Both the position numbers and the translations under genes were made by a program. Below the pieces are notes generated by a model. The model made no database searches and was not told the DNA's origin. It worked only from the letters and a program-made list of their open reading frames with translations. Below, piece by piece: positions 16,962 to 26,659 of a stretch of 64,000 bases of DNA. The stretch is from Kumtagia sp044326205 (GTDB taxonomy: Bacteria > Pseudomonadota > Alphaproteobacteria > Rhizobiales > Rhizobiaceae), in the NCBI RefSeq assembly GCF_044326205.1, contig NZ_JBIRCY010000035.1:1-64000 (forward strand). Direction: 5' to 3'. Each line of letters begins with the position of its first letter. Position 1 is the first letter of the stretch.

Positions 16962-17479
16962 GCCTTTTTCCGCCCGAACTGCTGACGCCGGATCATCGGG
17001 TCGCCGATTTTACCTGTGGCCGCCCGACGCTGGACGTCTGGCTGCGCGACATGGCGCTGCACAACCAGCGTGAGAACTATACGCGGACCTTCGTTGTGCG
17101 GGACGCCGCCATGGAGGTCAAAGGGTATTATGCCCTGTGCGCCGGCGTTCTGTTCAGGAAGGAAGCACCGAAGGCTCTGGCGAAACACGGTGCACCGACC
17201 GAACTGCCGATCGCGCTGCTGGCGCGGCTCGCGGTTCACAACGATGTCAAAGGCAATGGACTGGGGCGGATACTGCTTGCGCACGCACTTCAAACCACCT
17301 GCCTGGCTGCGCGTCAGGTAGCGTTTCGTGCCATGGTGGTCGATGCGCTCGATGAGGAGGCGGCCAAATTCTACCGCCGGCTTCATTTTCAGGAAACCAA
17401 GATCAACCCGCTCAAGCTGGTCCTGCCGATCACTGATATTCTGCAGTCGATCGCGGCGGCGGAGCGAGACGAGGAATAG
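16940..17479 (+). CDS. GNAT-family (TacT-type) toxin
   Basis: A 179-residue acetyltransferase toxin; the family blocks translation by acetylating the amino acid of aminoacyl-tRNAs. The acetyl-CoA loop is seen in LLARLAVHNDVKGNGLGRILL (residues about 93-113) and the catalytic tyrosine region in EEAAKFYRRLHF. The early segment FTCGRPTLDVWLRDMALHNQ is typical of the TacT/AtaT group. Start ATG 16940 lies inside the antitoxin gene. The stop codon runs straight into the heptanucleotide repeat that begins at 17479. No defect is visible, so the toxin is probably functional. Confidence 0.88.
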   Translation: MGELGRLGLFPPELLTPDHRVADFTCGRPTLDVWLRDMALHNQRENYTRTFVVRDAAMEVKGYYALCAGVLFRKEAPKALAKHGAPTELPIALLARLAVHNDVKGNGLGRILLAHALQTTCLAARQVAFRAMVVDALDEEAAKFYRRLHFQETKINPLKLVLPITDILQSIAAAERDEE

Positions 17480-17543
17480 GCAGTAGGCAGTAGCAAGAAG
17501 ATCTCGCCACTTTCTCTTCCGACTGCCCATTGCCCACTGCCCC
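17479..17543. repeat. Heptanucleotide repeat with inverted arm, copy 1
   Basis: Two units of GGCAGTA (17479-17492), a 28-base spacer, then a degraded inverted arm (GACTGCCCATTGCCCACTGC from 17521). It fills the gap between toxin and portal. Longer versions occur at 18721-18805 and 24440-24595. Confidence 0.7.
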
Positions 17544-17562
17544 GCCAATCAAGGAAACACCG

Positions 17563-18805
<1,243 letters not shown>

Positions 18806-18830
18806 AGCCCCTACGACAGGAATTCCAACA

Positions 18831-19163
18831 ATGACAGACTTCAACGAGGCGGCCTGGCTTTGGGTCGCCAAGGGAGCGGGCGCGGTTGCCGGCTCGGCGA
18901 TCTCGCTTGCTTACATCCTGCCGACCGGGCGGCGCGAGGCGGCGGTGCGGTTTGCCGTCGGACTGGTCTGCGGCCTGGTCTTCGGCGGCACGGCCGGCCT
19001 GAAGATCGCCAGCGAACTCGGCATCGAGAAGATCATCGGCACGGGCGAGACGGCATTGATGGGCGCGGCGGCGGCCAGCCTTTGCGCCTGGTGGGCGCTC
19101 GGCCTGCTGCAGCGGGCCTTCAGCAATGGCGGCATAGGCCGCCTCTTCAGGAGCGGCAAATGA
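18831..19163 (+). CDS. Small membrane protein of the GTA cluster (g3.5 position)
   Basis: A 110-residue protein with three likely membrane helices (residues about 12-32, 38-60 and 75-95), between portal and prohead protease. Rhizobial GTA-like clusters carry a short membrane protein here; its role is unknown. The start is ATG 18831. It overlaps the protease gene by four bases (ATGA). Confidence 0.75.
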   Translation: MTDFNEAAWLWVAKGAGAVAGSAISLAYILPTGRREAAVRFAVGLVCGLVFGGTAGLKIASELGIEKIIGTGETALMGAAAASLCAWWALGLLQRAFSNGGIGRLFRSGK

Positions 19164-19852
19164 CCGGACGGGTTCAGGACAGGGCGCGCGAGCGCAAATA
19201 CGCCGGCTTCAGGCTGGCCGGGGTGGAACCGGACGGCGCTTTCAGCGGCTATGCCAGCCTGTTCGACACGGTCGACCTGGGCAAGGACATGGTGGTGCGC
19301 GGCGCCTTCGCCCGTTCGATCCGCGACCGCGGCGCGGCCGGCATCCGTATGCTCTACCAGCATGATCCGGCCGAGCCGATCGGCGTGTGGACCGAGCTTC
19401 GCGAGGACACGCGCGGCCTGTTCGTGCGCGGCCAACTTGCGAAAAACGTCGTTAGGGCACGAGAAGTGCTGTCGCTGATGCGCGCCGGCGCGCTGGACGG
19501 GTTGTCGATCGGTTTTCGCGCCGTGAAGGCGAGCAACGATGCCAAGACAGGTGTGCGTCGCATCGTCGAGGCAGATCTGTGGGAAATCTCGGTGGTGACG
19601 TTTCCGATGCTGCCCGGCGCGCGCGTCGAGGCCGTGAAGGGCCGCGGCGCGCTGCCCACCATCCGAACATTCGAACGCTGGCTCACGCGGGATGCGGGGC
19701 TGTCGCGTGGCGAGGCCCGCACGGTGATTGCCAAGGGCTACGCCAGCCTGCTGGGCCTGCGGGACGCCGCCCCGGGGACGACGGAAGACCTCGTGAACAG
19801 GCTTCGCGAGGCGACACGATTCATGCATCCAACACGAAAGACAAAACCATGA
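19160..19852 (+). CDS. HK97-family prohead protease
   Basis: A 230-residue capsid maturation protease (peptidase family S78). The N-terminal motif FSGYASLFDTVDLGKDMVVRGAF, the histidine in MLYQHDP, the serine in GALDGLSIGFRA and the acidic residue in DLWEISVVTFPM match the family triad regions. ATG 19160 overlaps the previous stop, and the end overlaps the capsid start (ATGA), so the genes are coupled. It should trim the N-terminal domain of the major capsid protein. Confidence 0.93.
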   Translation: MTGRVQDRARERKYAGFRLAGVEPDGAFSGYASLFDTVDLGKDMVVRGAFARSIRDRGAAGIRMLYQHDPAEPIGVWTELREDTRGLFVRGQLAKNVVRAREVLSLMRAGALDGLSIGFRAVKASNDAKTGVRRIVEADLWEISVVTFPMLPGARVEAVKGRGALPTIRTFERWLTRDAGLSRGEARTVIAKGYASLLGLRDAAPGTTEDLVNRLREATRFMHPTRKTKP

Positions 19853-21102
19853 CGGAACAGACAGGCCCGCAAGGGCTGGAACGCAAATCGGCCGACGGCG
19901 CCGACCTCGCCGAGGCCTTCGGCGACTTCATGTCGACCTTCGAGGCCTTCAAGGAGGCCAATGACGAGAAACTGGCTGACATCGAGCGGCGCCTCGGCGC
20001 CGATGTGGTGACCACCGACAAGGTCGAGCGCATCTCCAAGGCGCTCGACCAGCAGAAGCGGGTGCTGGACGATCTTTCGCTGAAGCGGGTACGCCCGCAG
20101 CTTGGCGACGGCGGCCGAAGGGCGGCGCCCTCGGAGCACAAGGCGGCTTTCGACGCCTATCTCAGACGCGGCGACGAGCGGGCGATGCGCACGCTAGACC
20201 TGAAGGCGATGTCCATCGGCTCCGGCGCCGATGGCGGCTACCTGGTGCCGGACGAGATCGAGGCGGAGATCGGCAAGCGGCTGGCGCAGATCTCGCCGAT
20301 CCGCTCGATCGCCTCGGTGCGCCAGGTGTCTTCGGCGGTGCTGAAAAAGCCGTTCTCCAAGACCGGGCCGGCGGTCGGCTGGGTGGCAGAGACGGCGGCG
20401 CGGCCGCAGACCAACTCGCCGGCGCTGGAGGAGATGCAGTTTCCGACGGCCGAGCTCTACGCCATGCCGGCGGCGACGCCGGCGCTGCTGGAGGATGCGG
20501 TGGTCGACCTCGACCAGTGGATCGCGGCCGAGATCGAGACGGCCTTCGCCGAACAGGAAGGCACCGCCTTCGTCAATGGCAACGGCACCAACAAGCCGAA
20601 GGGCTTTCTCGCCTACAACATCGTTGCGGAGAGTAGCTGGGCCTGGGACAATATCGGCTACATCGCCACGGGCGTCGCCGGCGCGCTGCCGGCGAGCAAT
20701 CCGTCGGACAAGCTGATCGACCTCGTCTATGCGCTCAAGGCCGGCTACCGGCAGAACGCCAACTGGGTGATGAACAGAAAAACCCAGGCGGCGATCCGCA
20801 AGCTGAAGGATGCCGACGGCAACTATCTCTGGCAGCCGCCGGCCACGCCCGGCAGCCGCGCCATGCTGATGGGCTTTCCGCTGGTCGAGGCCGAGGACAT
20901 GCCCGACGCCGCCACCGACGAGACGCCGATCGCCTTCGGCGATTTTGCCCGCGGCTATCTGGTGGTCGACCGGACGGGCGTGCGCGTGCTGCGCGATCCG
21001 TATTCGATCAAACCCTACGTGCTGTTCTACACGACCAAGCGGGTCGGTGGTGGAGTGCAGGATTTCGACGCGATCAAGCTGCTGAAATACGGCACGACCT
21101 GA
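19849..21102 (+). CDS. Major capsid protein (HK97 fold)
   Basis: A 417-residue capsid protein. Residues 1-115 are a charged, helical delta domain that acts as scaffold and is removed by the protease, probably near RTLDLKAMS. The remaining part has HK97 features: DGGYLVPDEIEAEIGKRL, SGPAVGW-like KTGPAVGWVAET, EEMQFPTAELYAMP and FVNGNGTNKPKGFLAY. The frame extends upstream to 19579, but ATG 19849, overlapping the protease stop, is the sensible start. A strong hairpin (21210-21238) follows in the gap before the connector gene. Confidence 0.95.
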   Translation: MTEQTGPQGLERKSADGADLAEAFGDFMSTFEAFKEANDEKLADIERRLGADVVTTDKVERISKALDQQKRVLDDLSLKRVRPQLGDGGRRAAPSEHKAAFDAYLRRGDERAMRTLDLKAMSIGSGADGGYLVPDEIEAEIGKRLAQISPIRSIASVRQVSSAVLKKPFSKTGPAVGWVAETAARPQTNSPALEEMQFPTAELYAMPAATPALLEDAVVDLDQWIAAEIETAFAEQEGTAFVNGNGTNKPKGFLAYNIVAESSWAWDNIGYIATGVAGALPASNPSDKLIDLVYALKAGYRQNANWVMNRKTQAAIRKLKDADGNYLWQPPATPGSRAMLMGFPLVEAEDMPDAATDETPIAFGDFARGYLVVDRTGVRVLRDPYSIKPYVLFYTTKRVGGGVQDFDAIKLLKYGTT

Positions 21103-21209
21103 GACAGTGCGGGCTTTCCGGCGGGCGGTAGCGTCCGCCGGGCAATGAAAACGGCACTTAGCCGACGGGCGGTCACTCCTCCTTGCGCCCTGCGTCGCAT
21201 GTGCCGTCG

Positions 21210-21248
21210 CGGCCCCGGTTTTCTCCCAACCGGGGCCGCTGCTCTTTT
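21210..21248 (+). terminator. Hairpin between capsid and connector genes, possible attenuator
   Basis: An 11-bp perfect stem (21210-21220 with 21228-21238, 7-base loop) is followed by CTGCTCTTTTG. It has the form of a leaky rho-independent terminator. Partial stopping here would make far more capsid than tail mRNA. Confidence 0.6.
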
Positions 21249-21264
21249 GACAATGAGGTTTTTG

Positions 21265-21834
21265 ATGACACTGGTTCTCACTGGAGCGCCGGAGGCGGAA
21301 CCCGTGACGGTTTCGGAGGCGAAAAGCTTCCTGAGGCTCGCTGGATCGTCCGAGGACGCACTGATCGAGGGGCTGATCCGCGCAGCCCGCGAAGATCTGG
21401 AACGGACGACGGGTCTGGCCCTGATCGACCAGAGCTGGCGACTGGTGCTGGACGCCGTTCCGCGCGGCGACATGGTCGTGCTGATGCGCCATCCGGCGAA
21501 GGAGGTCATAGCCGTGACCGCCTATGGGACGGAAGACGAGGCTTCGCTGGTCAGTCCCGACGACTACCAGGCCGATCTCGTCTCACGTCCGGCGCGACTG
21601 TCCTTTCGCAAGCGGCCGGAGCCGATGCGGGCCATGAACGGGCTGGAGATCGATTTCCGTGCCGGTTTCGGCGAGGCGGGGACCGATGTGCCCGATCTGC
21701 TGCGCCGCGCCATCCTGGTGCTGGTGGCGCATTGGTACGAGTTCCGCGCCAGTTATGGCCCGGACGAGCAGCCGGTTTCCTATCCGCCCAATTATGAGCG
21801 GATGATCTCCGGCTATCGCGACCGGAGGCTGTGA
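21265..21834 (+). CDS. Head-tail connector protein (GTA g6-like)
   Basis: A 189-residue adaptor that attaches to the portal. The family pattern is clear: EPVTVSEAKSFLRL near the N-terminus, DALIEGLIRAAREDLERTTG, and the C-terminal DVPDLLRRAILVLVAHWYEFR. ATG 21265 has GAGG six bases upstream; the frame is open further back but lacks signals. Its stop overlaps the next start by one base. Confidence 0.9.
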   Translation: MTLVLTGAPEAEPVTVSEAKSFLRLAGSSEDALIEGLIRAAREDLERTTGLALIDQSWRLVLDAVPRGDMVVLMRHPAKEVIAVTAYGTEDEASLVSPDDYQADLVSRPARLSFRKRPEPMRAMNGLEIDFRAGFGEAGTDVPDLLRRAILVLVAHWYEFRASYGPDEQPVSYPPNYERMISGYRDRRL

Positions 21835-22169
21835 TGAAAGCGGCGTTTATCGATCCCGGCGCGCTGCGCACCGAATTGTCGCTGCAATCGGCGGTGCTGA
21901 CCGGTGACGGCCTCGGTGGCCACGCGGCCGTCTGGCAGGACGTCGCCACAGTGTTCGGGCTGGTCGAACCGCTATCGCAGGCGAGCCGCTTCGGCGCCGG
22001 GCAGGTGCAGGAAGAGAACACGCATCGGGTCACTATCCGGCGGCGCGATGGCGTCGCCCCCGGTATGCGTTTCGTCAGCCAGGCGCGCGTCTTCGACATC
22101 CTGACCGTTCATGATCCCGACGAGACGGGACGCTATCTTGCCTGTCGGGTGAGGGAGGCAGAGTCATGA
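21834..22169 (+). CDS. Phage head closure / head-tail adaptor (GTA g7-like)
   Basis: A 111-residue protein of the head-tail joining family. Family segments are DPGALRTELSLQ, VWQDVATVFGLVEPLS and RVFDILTVHDPDETGRYLACRVRE. GGAGG lies five bases before the ATG. The gene overlaps its neighbours on both sides. Confidence 0.87.
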   Translation: MKAAFIDPGALRTELSLQSAVLTGDGLGGHAAVWQDVATVFGLVEPLSQASRFGAGQVQEENTHRVTIRRRDGVAPGMRFVSQARVFDILTVHDPDETGRYLACRVREAES

Positions 22170-22354
22170 AACTCGCAATGCGACTGACGCTCGACGGCTT
22201 GATTCGGGCTCTGAGGATGCAGGCGCAACAGCTTGCCGACGATGTGGAATTTCCCGGCGCGGCTTCCGATATGGAAGATGAGGCGGTCGCCGCGCGTGGC
22301 CGACAGCGGCGACGCCCAATGACGGGAGCGGACGATGACGCAATCCGCCGCTGA
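22166..22354 (+). CDS. Small hypothetical protein of the GTA cluster
   Basis: A 62-residue, arginine-rich frame that starts at an ATGA overlap with the head closure gene and runs 20 bases into the next gene. The coupling and the otherwise empty 165-base gap make translation likely. N-terminal residues 1-28 are helical (LTLDGLIRALRMQAQQLADDV). No family recognised. Confidence 0.5.
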   Translation: MKLAMRLTLDGLIRALRMQAQQLADDVEFPGAASDMEDEAVAARGRQRRRPMTGADDDAIRR

Positions 22355-22742
22355 ACTGCAGAAGGCGATCTTCGCCGCGCTTGGCGGCGATGGACCACTG
22401 GCTGCGCTGCTGGGTGCGGCAAAGATCCATGACCATGCCCCGGCGCATGTCGGGTTTCCCTACATCACCTTCGGCCGCACCAGCGTGTTCGACTGGAGCA
22501 CCGGCACGGAGAGCGGCGACGAGCATCTGTTCACGCTGCACATCTGGTCCAAGGTGCAGGGCAAGAAGGAAACCATGGCAATCATGGAGCGCGTAAAAGC
22601 GCTGCTGCATGATACTCCGCTGGAACTCACCGGCTATCATCTTGTCAGCCTGCGGCTGGAGTTTTCCGAGGCGCGCTTCGACGAGGATGCGTCGGTACAT
22701 CATGGGCTGATGCGGTTCCGGGCGCTGACGGAGGCCGCTTAG
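22335..22742 (+). CDS. DUF3168 tail completion protein (GTA g8-like)
   Basis: A 135-residue protein of the DUF3168 family, related to tail terminator proteins that cap the tail tube. The pattern AAELQKAIFAAL...DHAPAHVGFPYITFG...SGDEHLFTLHIWS...MERVKALLHD is typical. GGGAGCGG precedes the ATG. It sits where g8 lies in Rhodobacter GTA. Confidence 0.87.
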   Translation: MTQSAAELQKAIFAALGGDGPLAALLGAAKIHDHAPAHVGFPYITFGRTSVFDWSTGTESGDEHLFTLHIWSKVQGKKETMAIMERVKALLHDTPLELTGYHLVSLRLEFSEARFDEDASVHHGLMRFRALTEAA

Positions 22743-22840
22743 CGCGGAGTATATCGAGCTTCGGCCGCAACCTCTTTCAGGACAAAGGGGATGTGAGAGG
22801 CGCCAACCTCATTGCGAATTTTTACTTTCAGGAGGCCGAA

Positions 22841-23254
22841 ATGGCTGCACAGAAGGGCAAGGATCTCTTGCTCAAGATCGATCTCGACGGGCTCGGAAAT
22901 TTCGTCACTGTCGCCGGGCTGCGCTCGCGGCGGCTGGCCTTCAACAGCGAGGCGGTCGACGTGACCGATGCGGATTCGGCCGGGCGCTGGCGCGAACTGC
23001 TGGCCGGCAGCGGCATCCAGCGCGCCTCGGTCAGCGGTTCCGGCATCTTCAAGGACGCACAGTCCGACGCCTCGATCCGCACGCGATTCTTCTCGGCCGA
23101 TATCGTCGACTGGCAAATGGCAATCCCGGCCTTCGGCGTGGTCGAGGGGCCGTTCCAGATCACCGCGCTCGAATATTCGGGCAATCATGACGGCGAGGTG
23201 ACCTTCGAGATCGGCCTGGAATCGGCTGGCGCCATCAGCTTCGAGGCAGCGTGA
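22841..23254 (+). CDS. Major tail (tube) protein
   Basis: A 137-residue tail tube subunit of the TP901-1/GTA g9 type. Typical segments are GKDLLLKIDLDG, FNSEAVDVTDADSAGRWRELL, SVSGSGIFKDA and ALEYSGNHDGEVTFEIGLESAG. AGGAGG six bases before ATG 22841 sets the start. It is followed by two assembly-chaperone genes coupled by overlaps. Confidence 0.93.
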   Translation: MAAQKGKDLLLKIDLDGLGNFVTVAGLRSRRLAFNSEAVDVTDADSAGRWRELLAGSGIQRASVSGSGIFKDAQSDASIRTRFFSADIVDWQMAIPAFGVVEGPFQITALEYSGNHDGEVTFEIGLESAGAISFEAA

Positions 23255-23592
23255 TGACTGTGAACCGGCGGCGCGGCGAGGTGGCCGCGGAACTCGACGG
23301 ACAAGCATATCGGCTCTGCCTGACGCTCGGCGCGCTGGCAGAACTGGAGGCGGCGTATGAAGCGGACGATCTCGGCGCGCTGGTCGAGCGATTTGCCGGC
23401 GGCCGGCTTTCGGCGCGCGACCTGATCCGCATCGTCGGCGCCGGCCTGCGCGGCGCGGGCAACGTGGTCGCCGACGACGAGGTGGCGCGCATGCAGGCAA
23501 CGGGCGGCGCGGCGGGGTTCGCCGCGATCGTCGCCGAACTGCTGGCGGCGACCTTCGGCGCGAAGACGGCGGAACAGCCGCCGCGCCCTTGA
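23254..23592 (+). CDS. Tail assembly chaperone (GTA g10-like)
   Basis: A 112-residue protein of the GTA TAC family, probably a chaperone for the tape measure protein. It begins VNRRRGEVAAELDGQAYRLC after the first residues and contains LTLGALAELEAAY, typical of the group. Starts ATG 23254, overlapping the tail tube stop by one base, and ends in a TTGA overlap with the next gene. Confidence 0.85.
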   Translation: MTVNRRRGEVAAELDGQAYRLCLTLGALAELEAAYEADDLGALVERFAGGRLSARDLIRIVGAGLRGAGNVVADDEVARMQATGGAAGFAAIVAELLAATFGAKTAEQPPRP

Positions 23593-23831
23593 CCGCCGCA
23601 GCGGGCCGGGACGGCGGCCCTTCGCCGGAGGCGTTTCCCTGGGACACGGTGATGGCCCTGGGGTTCGGCCTGCTGCGGCTTTCTCCGAAGGATTTTTGGA
23701 CGATGACGCCGCGTGAATTCGAGCGGGCGATGAGTTTTCATCGCGGCGCGGGCGACGGCGGGCCGCGACGCCGCGATCTGGCGGCGATGATGGCGGCGTT
23801 TCCGGACGCGAAGGCCCCGGAAAACGGGTGA
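23589..23831 (+). CDS. Second tail assembly chaperone (rcc01693-like)
   Basis: An 80-residue protein matching the short GTA chaperone family: FPWDTVMALGFGLLRLSPKDFW followed by MTPREFERAM. The start is TTG 23589 in a TTGA overlap with the previous stop, implying coupled translation. In Rhodobacter GTA a comparable small gene follows g10. Confidence 0.85.
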   Translation: MTAAAGRDGGPSPEAFPWDTVMALGFGLLRLSPKDFWTMTPREFERAMSFHRGAGDGGPRRRDLAAMMAAFPDAKAPENG

Positions 23832-23873
23832 CCCCGGCCTGCCTAACACAAGCTGGCACAGGAAGATTTGGCC

Positions 23874-24431
23874 ATGGCTGAGAACGTCGTCGTCTCGATC
23901 GAGGCGGATACCGAGCCGTTCCTGGCGGCGCTCGACAATCTGCAGAGGCTGTCGGCGAGTTTCGGCACGCAACTGACCGGCGCGCTGCGCGGCGCCGTCA
24001 TCGATGGCAGGGAACTGGACAGCGTGCTGCGCCGCGTCGCGTTGAGCCTGACGGGCATGGCGCTGAACCAGGGCCTGCAACCGCTTCAGGGATTGCTGGG
24101 GTCGCTGTTTTCCGGGATCACCGGCGGGCTGGCCTTGCCTTTCGCCAAGGGTGGCGTCGTGCCGTTCGCGGCGGGCGGCGTGGTCTCGTCTCCGACCTAT
24201 TTTCCCGCCGGCGGGCGTCTCGGCCTGATGGGCGAGGCGGGCGCCGAGGCCGTGATGCCGCTGCGGCGAGGGCCGGACGGCAGGCTTGGCGTCGCCGCGG
24301 GCAGCAGCGGGGCGGCGGTGAACGTCGTGTTCAACGTCACCACGCAGGACGCTGCCTCGTTCCGCAAGTCCGAGGCGCAGGTGACCGGGATGCTGGCAAG
24401 GGCGGTGTCGCGGGGGACGCGGACGTTTTGA
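23874..24431 (+). CDS. Tail tape measure protein (short, GTA g11-like)
   Basis: A 185-residue tape measure protein, very short compared with phage relatives and in line with the short GTA tail. The N-terminus is helical. The middle has glycine-rich hydrophobic segments (LQGLLGSLFSGITGGLALPF). The end has the family motif LMGEAGAEAVMPLRRGPDGRLGV. ATG 23874 is chosen with AGGA ten bases upstream; TTG 23868 is possible. A heptanucleotide repeat begins nine bases after the stop. Confidence 0.88.
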   Translation: MAENVVVSIEADTEPFLAALDNLQRLSASFGTQLTGALRGAVIDGRELDSVLRRVALSLTGMALNQGLQPLQGLLGSLFSGITGGLALPFAKGGVVPFAAGGVVSSPTYFPAGGRLGLMGEAGAEAVMPLRRGPDGRLGVAAGSSGAAVNVVFNVTTQDAASFRKSEAQVTGMLARAVSRGTRTF

Positions 24432-24435
24432 ACAA

Positions 24436-24595
<160 letters not shown>

Positions 24596-24615
24596 TGCCC
24601 TCCAAGGAATTTCCC

Positions 24616-25266
24616 ATGACCGAACTATCCGCCTTCCACGACGTGCGATTTCCGACCGCCGTCTCCTTCGGCGCGACCGGCGGGCCGGAGCGGCGCAACG
24701 AGATCGTCACGCTGACTTCCGGCCGGGAGAAGCGCAATGCGCGCTTTGCCCATTCCAGGCATCGTTACGACGCCGGAACGGGGCTGCGCTCTCTGGCCGA
24801 TCTCTATGAGATCGTCGATTTCTTCGAGGCGCGGCGCGGGTCGCTGCACGCCTTCCGGTTCCGCGATCCGTTCGACATGAAGTCGTGCCGCGCCGACCAG
24901 ATCCCGACTGATACGGATCAGGTGCTTGGCACTGGCGATGGCGCGCGAACACGCTTCGCGCTGGTCAAGTCCTATGGCGATGGCGAAAGCGCCTATGCGC
25001 GGCCGATCCGCAAGCCGGTGTCCGTCAGCCTGATGGTGGCGGTAGGCGGCATGCCGGCCGCGACGCCCGCGGACTATGCGTTCGACGATGCGACCGGCGA
25101 GATCGTGTTCTCGCCTTCCGCTGTGCCGGGCGTCGACGAGGAAGTGACGGCCGGCTTCGAGTTCGACGTGCCGGTGCGCTTCGACATCGACCGGCTGGAG
25201 ATCGGCATCAGTGCCTTCAAGGCCGGCGCCATCCCGTCGATCCCACTGGTGGAGGTACGGCTTTGA
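24616..25266 (+). CDS. DUF2460 tail protein (GTA g12-like)
   Basis: A 216-residue protein of the DUF2460 family, a distal tail component. Family marks are FPTAVSFGATGGPERRNEIV, RFAHSRHRYDAGTGLRSL, VDFFEARRGSLHAFRFRDPFD and the end FDVPVRFDIDRLEI. ATG 24616 follows CCAAGGAA; the frame upstream to 24514 is repeat DNA. The stop overlaps the next start (TTGA). Confidence 0.93.
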   Translation: MTELSAFHDVRFPTAVSFGATGGPERRNEIVTLTSGREKRNARFAHSRHRYDAGTGLRSLADLYEIVDFFEARRGSLHAFRFRDPFDMKSCRADQIPTDTDQVLGTGDGARTRFALVKSYGDGESAYARPIRKPVSVSLMVAVGGMPAATPADYAFDDATGEIVFSPSAVPGVDEEVTAGFEFDVPVRFDIDRLEIGISAFKAGAIPSIPLVEVRL

Positions 25267-26153
25267 CCATCTATCCCGAACCGCTCGCCGCGCATCTCGA
25301 GGGCGAGGCGACGACGATCTGCCATTGCTGGCGGCTGACGCGGCGCGACGCCGTGGTGAAGGGTTTTACTGATCATGACCGGCGGCTGACCGTCGACGGA
25401 ACGCCATTCGAGCCGCTGACCGGTTTCAGCGCAACGGAAGCCCGCGACACGCTGGGCCTGGCCGTCGATACGGTGGATGTTGAGGGCGCATTGTCGTCCG
25501 ACGACATCGACGAGGCCGATATCGCGGCCGGGCTCTATAATGACGCGACGGTCGAGACGTTGCTGGTCAACTGGGCGGCGCCGGAGCAATTCGCAAAACT
25601 GCGCAGCGCCACGATCGGCAAGATCACGCGACGCGACGGCGCGTTCGTCGCCGAACTGAAGAGCCGCATGCATGCGCTCGACCAGGTGAACGGGCGGGTG
25701 ATTGGGCGGCGGTGCAATGCGGAACTGGGCGATGCGCGCTGCCGTTTCGCCATGGACCTGCCGGGTTTTTTCGCTGCCGGCACCGTGGTCGCGGCGGAGA
25801 CGCCGGAGATGCTCCGCGTCTCGGGGCTGGATTCCTTCGAAGCGGAATGGTTCGCGCTTGGCTCGCTCGAATGGACGAGCGGCGCGCTGGCCGGACGCAT
25901 GGCGCATGTTGCAGGGCATGCGACGCGCCAGGGTGCTGTCGAACTGACGCTGCAACCCGGCGAGGCCGCCGCGCCGCAGCCGGGCGACATGTTCCTGATA
26001 AGGGCCGGCTGCGACAAGACCTTCGCGACCTGCAAGGCGAAATTCGACAATGCACTGAACTTCCAGGGGTTTCCGCATCTGCCAGGCAACGACGCGGTCT
26101 ATGGCTATGCGGTCGACGGCGATGTTTTCGACGGAGGCCCGCTGGTGCCATGA
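25263..26153 (+). CDS. DUF2163 / BR0599-family tail hub protein (GTA g13-like)
   Basis: A 296-residue protein with an N-terminal DUF2163 region (TTICHCWRLTRRD, FTDHDRRLTVDGTPFEP) and a C-terminal cysteine-bearing BR0599 region (GRRCNAELGDARCRF, GCDKTFATCKAKFDN, FQGFPHLPGNDAVYG). In GTA and related phages it forms part of the hub and in some structures binds an iron-sulfur cluster; the cysteines fit that. It starts at TTG 25263 in an overlap with g12. Confidence 0.92.
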   Translation: MTIYPEPLAAHLEGEATTICHCWRLTRRDAVVKGFTDHDRRLTVDGTPFEPLTGFSATEARDTLGLAVDTVDVEGALSSDDIDEADIAAGLYNDATVETLLVNWAAPEQFAKLRSATIGKITRRDGAFVAELKSRMHALDQVNGRVIGRRCNAELGDARCRFAMDLPGFFAAGTVVAAETPEMLRVSGLDSFEAEWFALGSLEWTSGALAGRMAHVAGHATRQGAVELTLQPGEAAAPQPGDMFLIRAGCDKTFATCKAKFDNALNFQGFPHLPGNDAVYGYAVDGDVFDGGPLVP

Positions 26154-26614
26154 GCGATGATGTTGAAGTTGTGGGCGATGTTGGCGAGCGGATCCTGGCG
26201 GAAGCGCTGGACTGGGTCGGCACGCCTTACCGGCACCAGGGTTCGCGCAAGGGCGTGGGCTGCGACTGTCTCGGGCTTCTGATCGGAGTCTGGCGCGCGG
26301 TCTATGGCGCGGTGCCGGAGGAGCCCGGACCTTACTCGGTCGACTGGGCGGAGGCGGGCGGCGCCGACCGGTTCCTCGAAGCGGCGCGGCGGCATTGTCG
26401 TGAAAAGTCGTTTGCCAAGGCTACGGCGGGCGACCTGATCCTGTTCCGCTGGCGACCAAACCTGCCGGCAAAACATGCCGCGATCCTGGTGGCGCCCGAC
26501 CGCTTCGTCCACGCCTATGAAGGCAGCGCGGTGGTGGTCAGCGCGCTGGTGCCGCAGTGGCGGAAGCGGATCGCGGCGGCGTTCGCTTTTCCCAAAATCG
26601 GAGCCGCCGGCTGA
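26150..26614 (+). CDS. NlpC/P60 cell-wall peptidase (GTA g14-like)
   Basis: A 154-residue tail peptidase. The catalytic cysteine is in KGVGCDCLGLL and the histidine in PAKHAAILV. In GTA particles this enzyme probably opens the peptidoglycan of the recipient cell. ATG 26150 overlaps the g13 stop. The frame extends upstream inside g13, but that part is a shadow. Confidence 0.92.
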   Translation: MSDDVEVVGDVGERILAEALDWVGTPYRHQGSRKGVGCDCLGLLIGVWRAVYGAVPEEPGPYSVDWAEAGGADRFLEAARRHCREKSFAKATAGDLILFRWRPNLPAKHAAILVAPDRFVHAYEGSAVVVSALVPQWRKRIAAAFAFPKIGAAG

Positions 26615-26659
26615 GCCGGATACTTCCGAAACAATTTTTCCGAACAACGGGTTCTCGCC

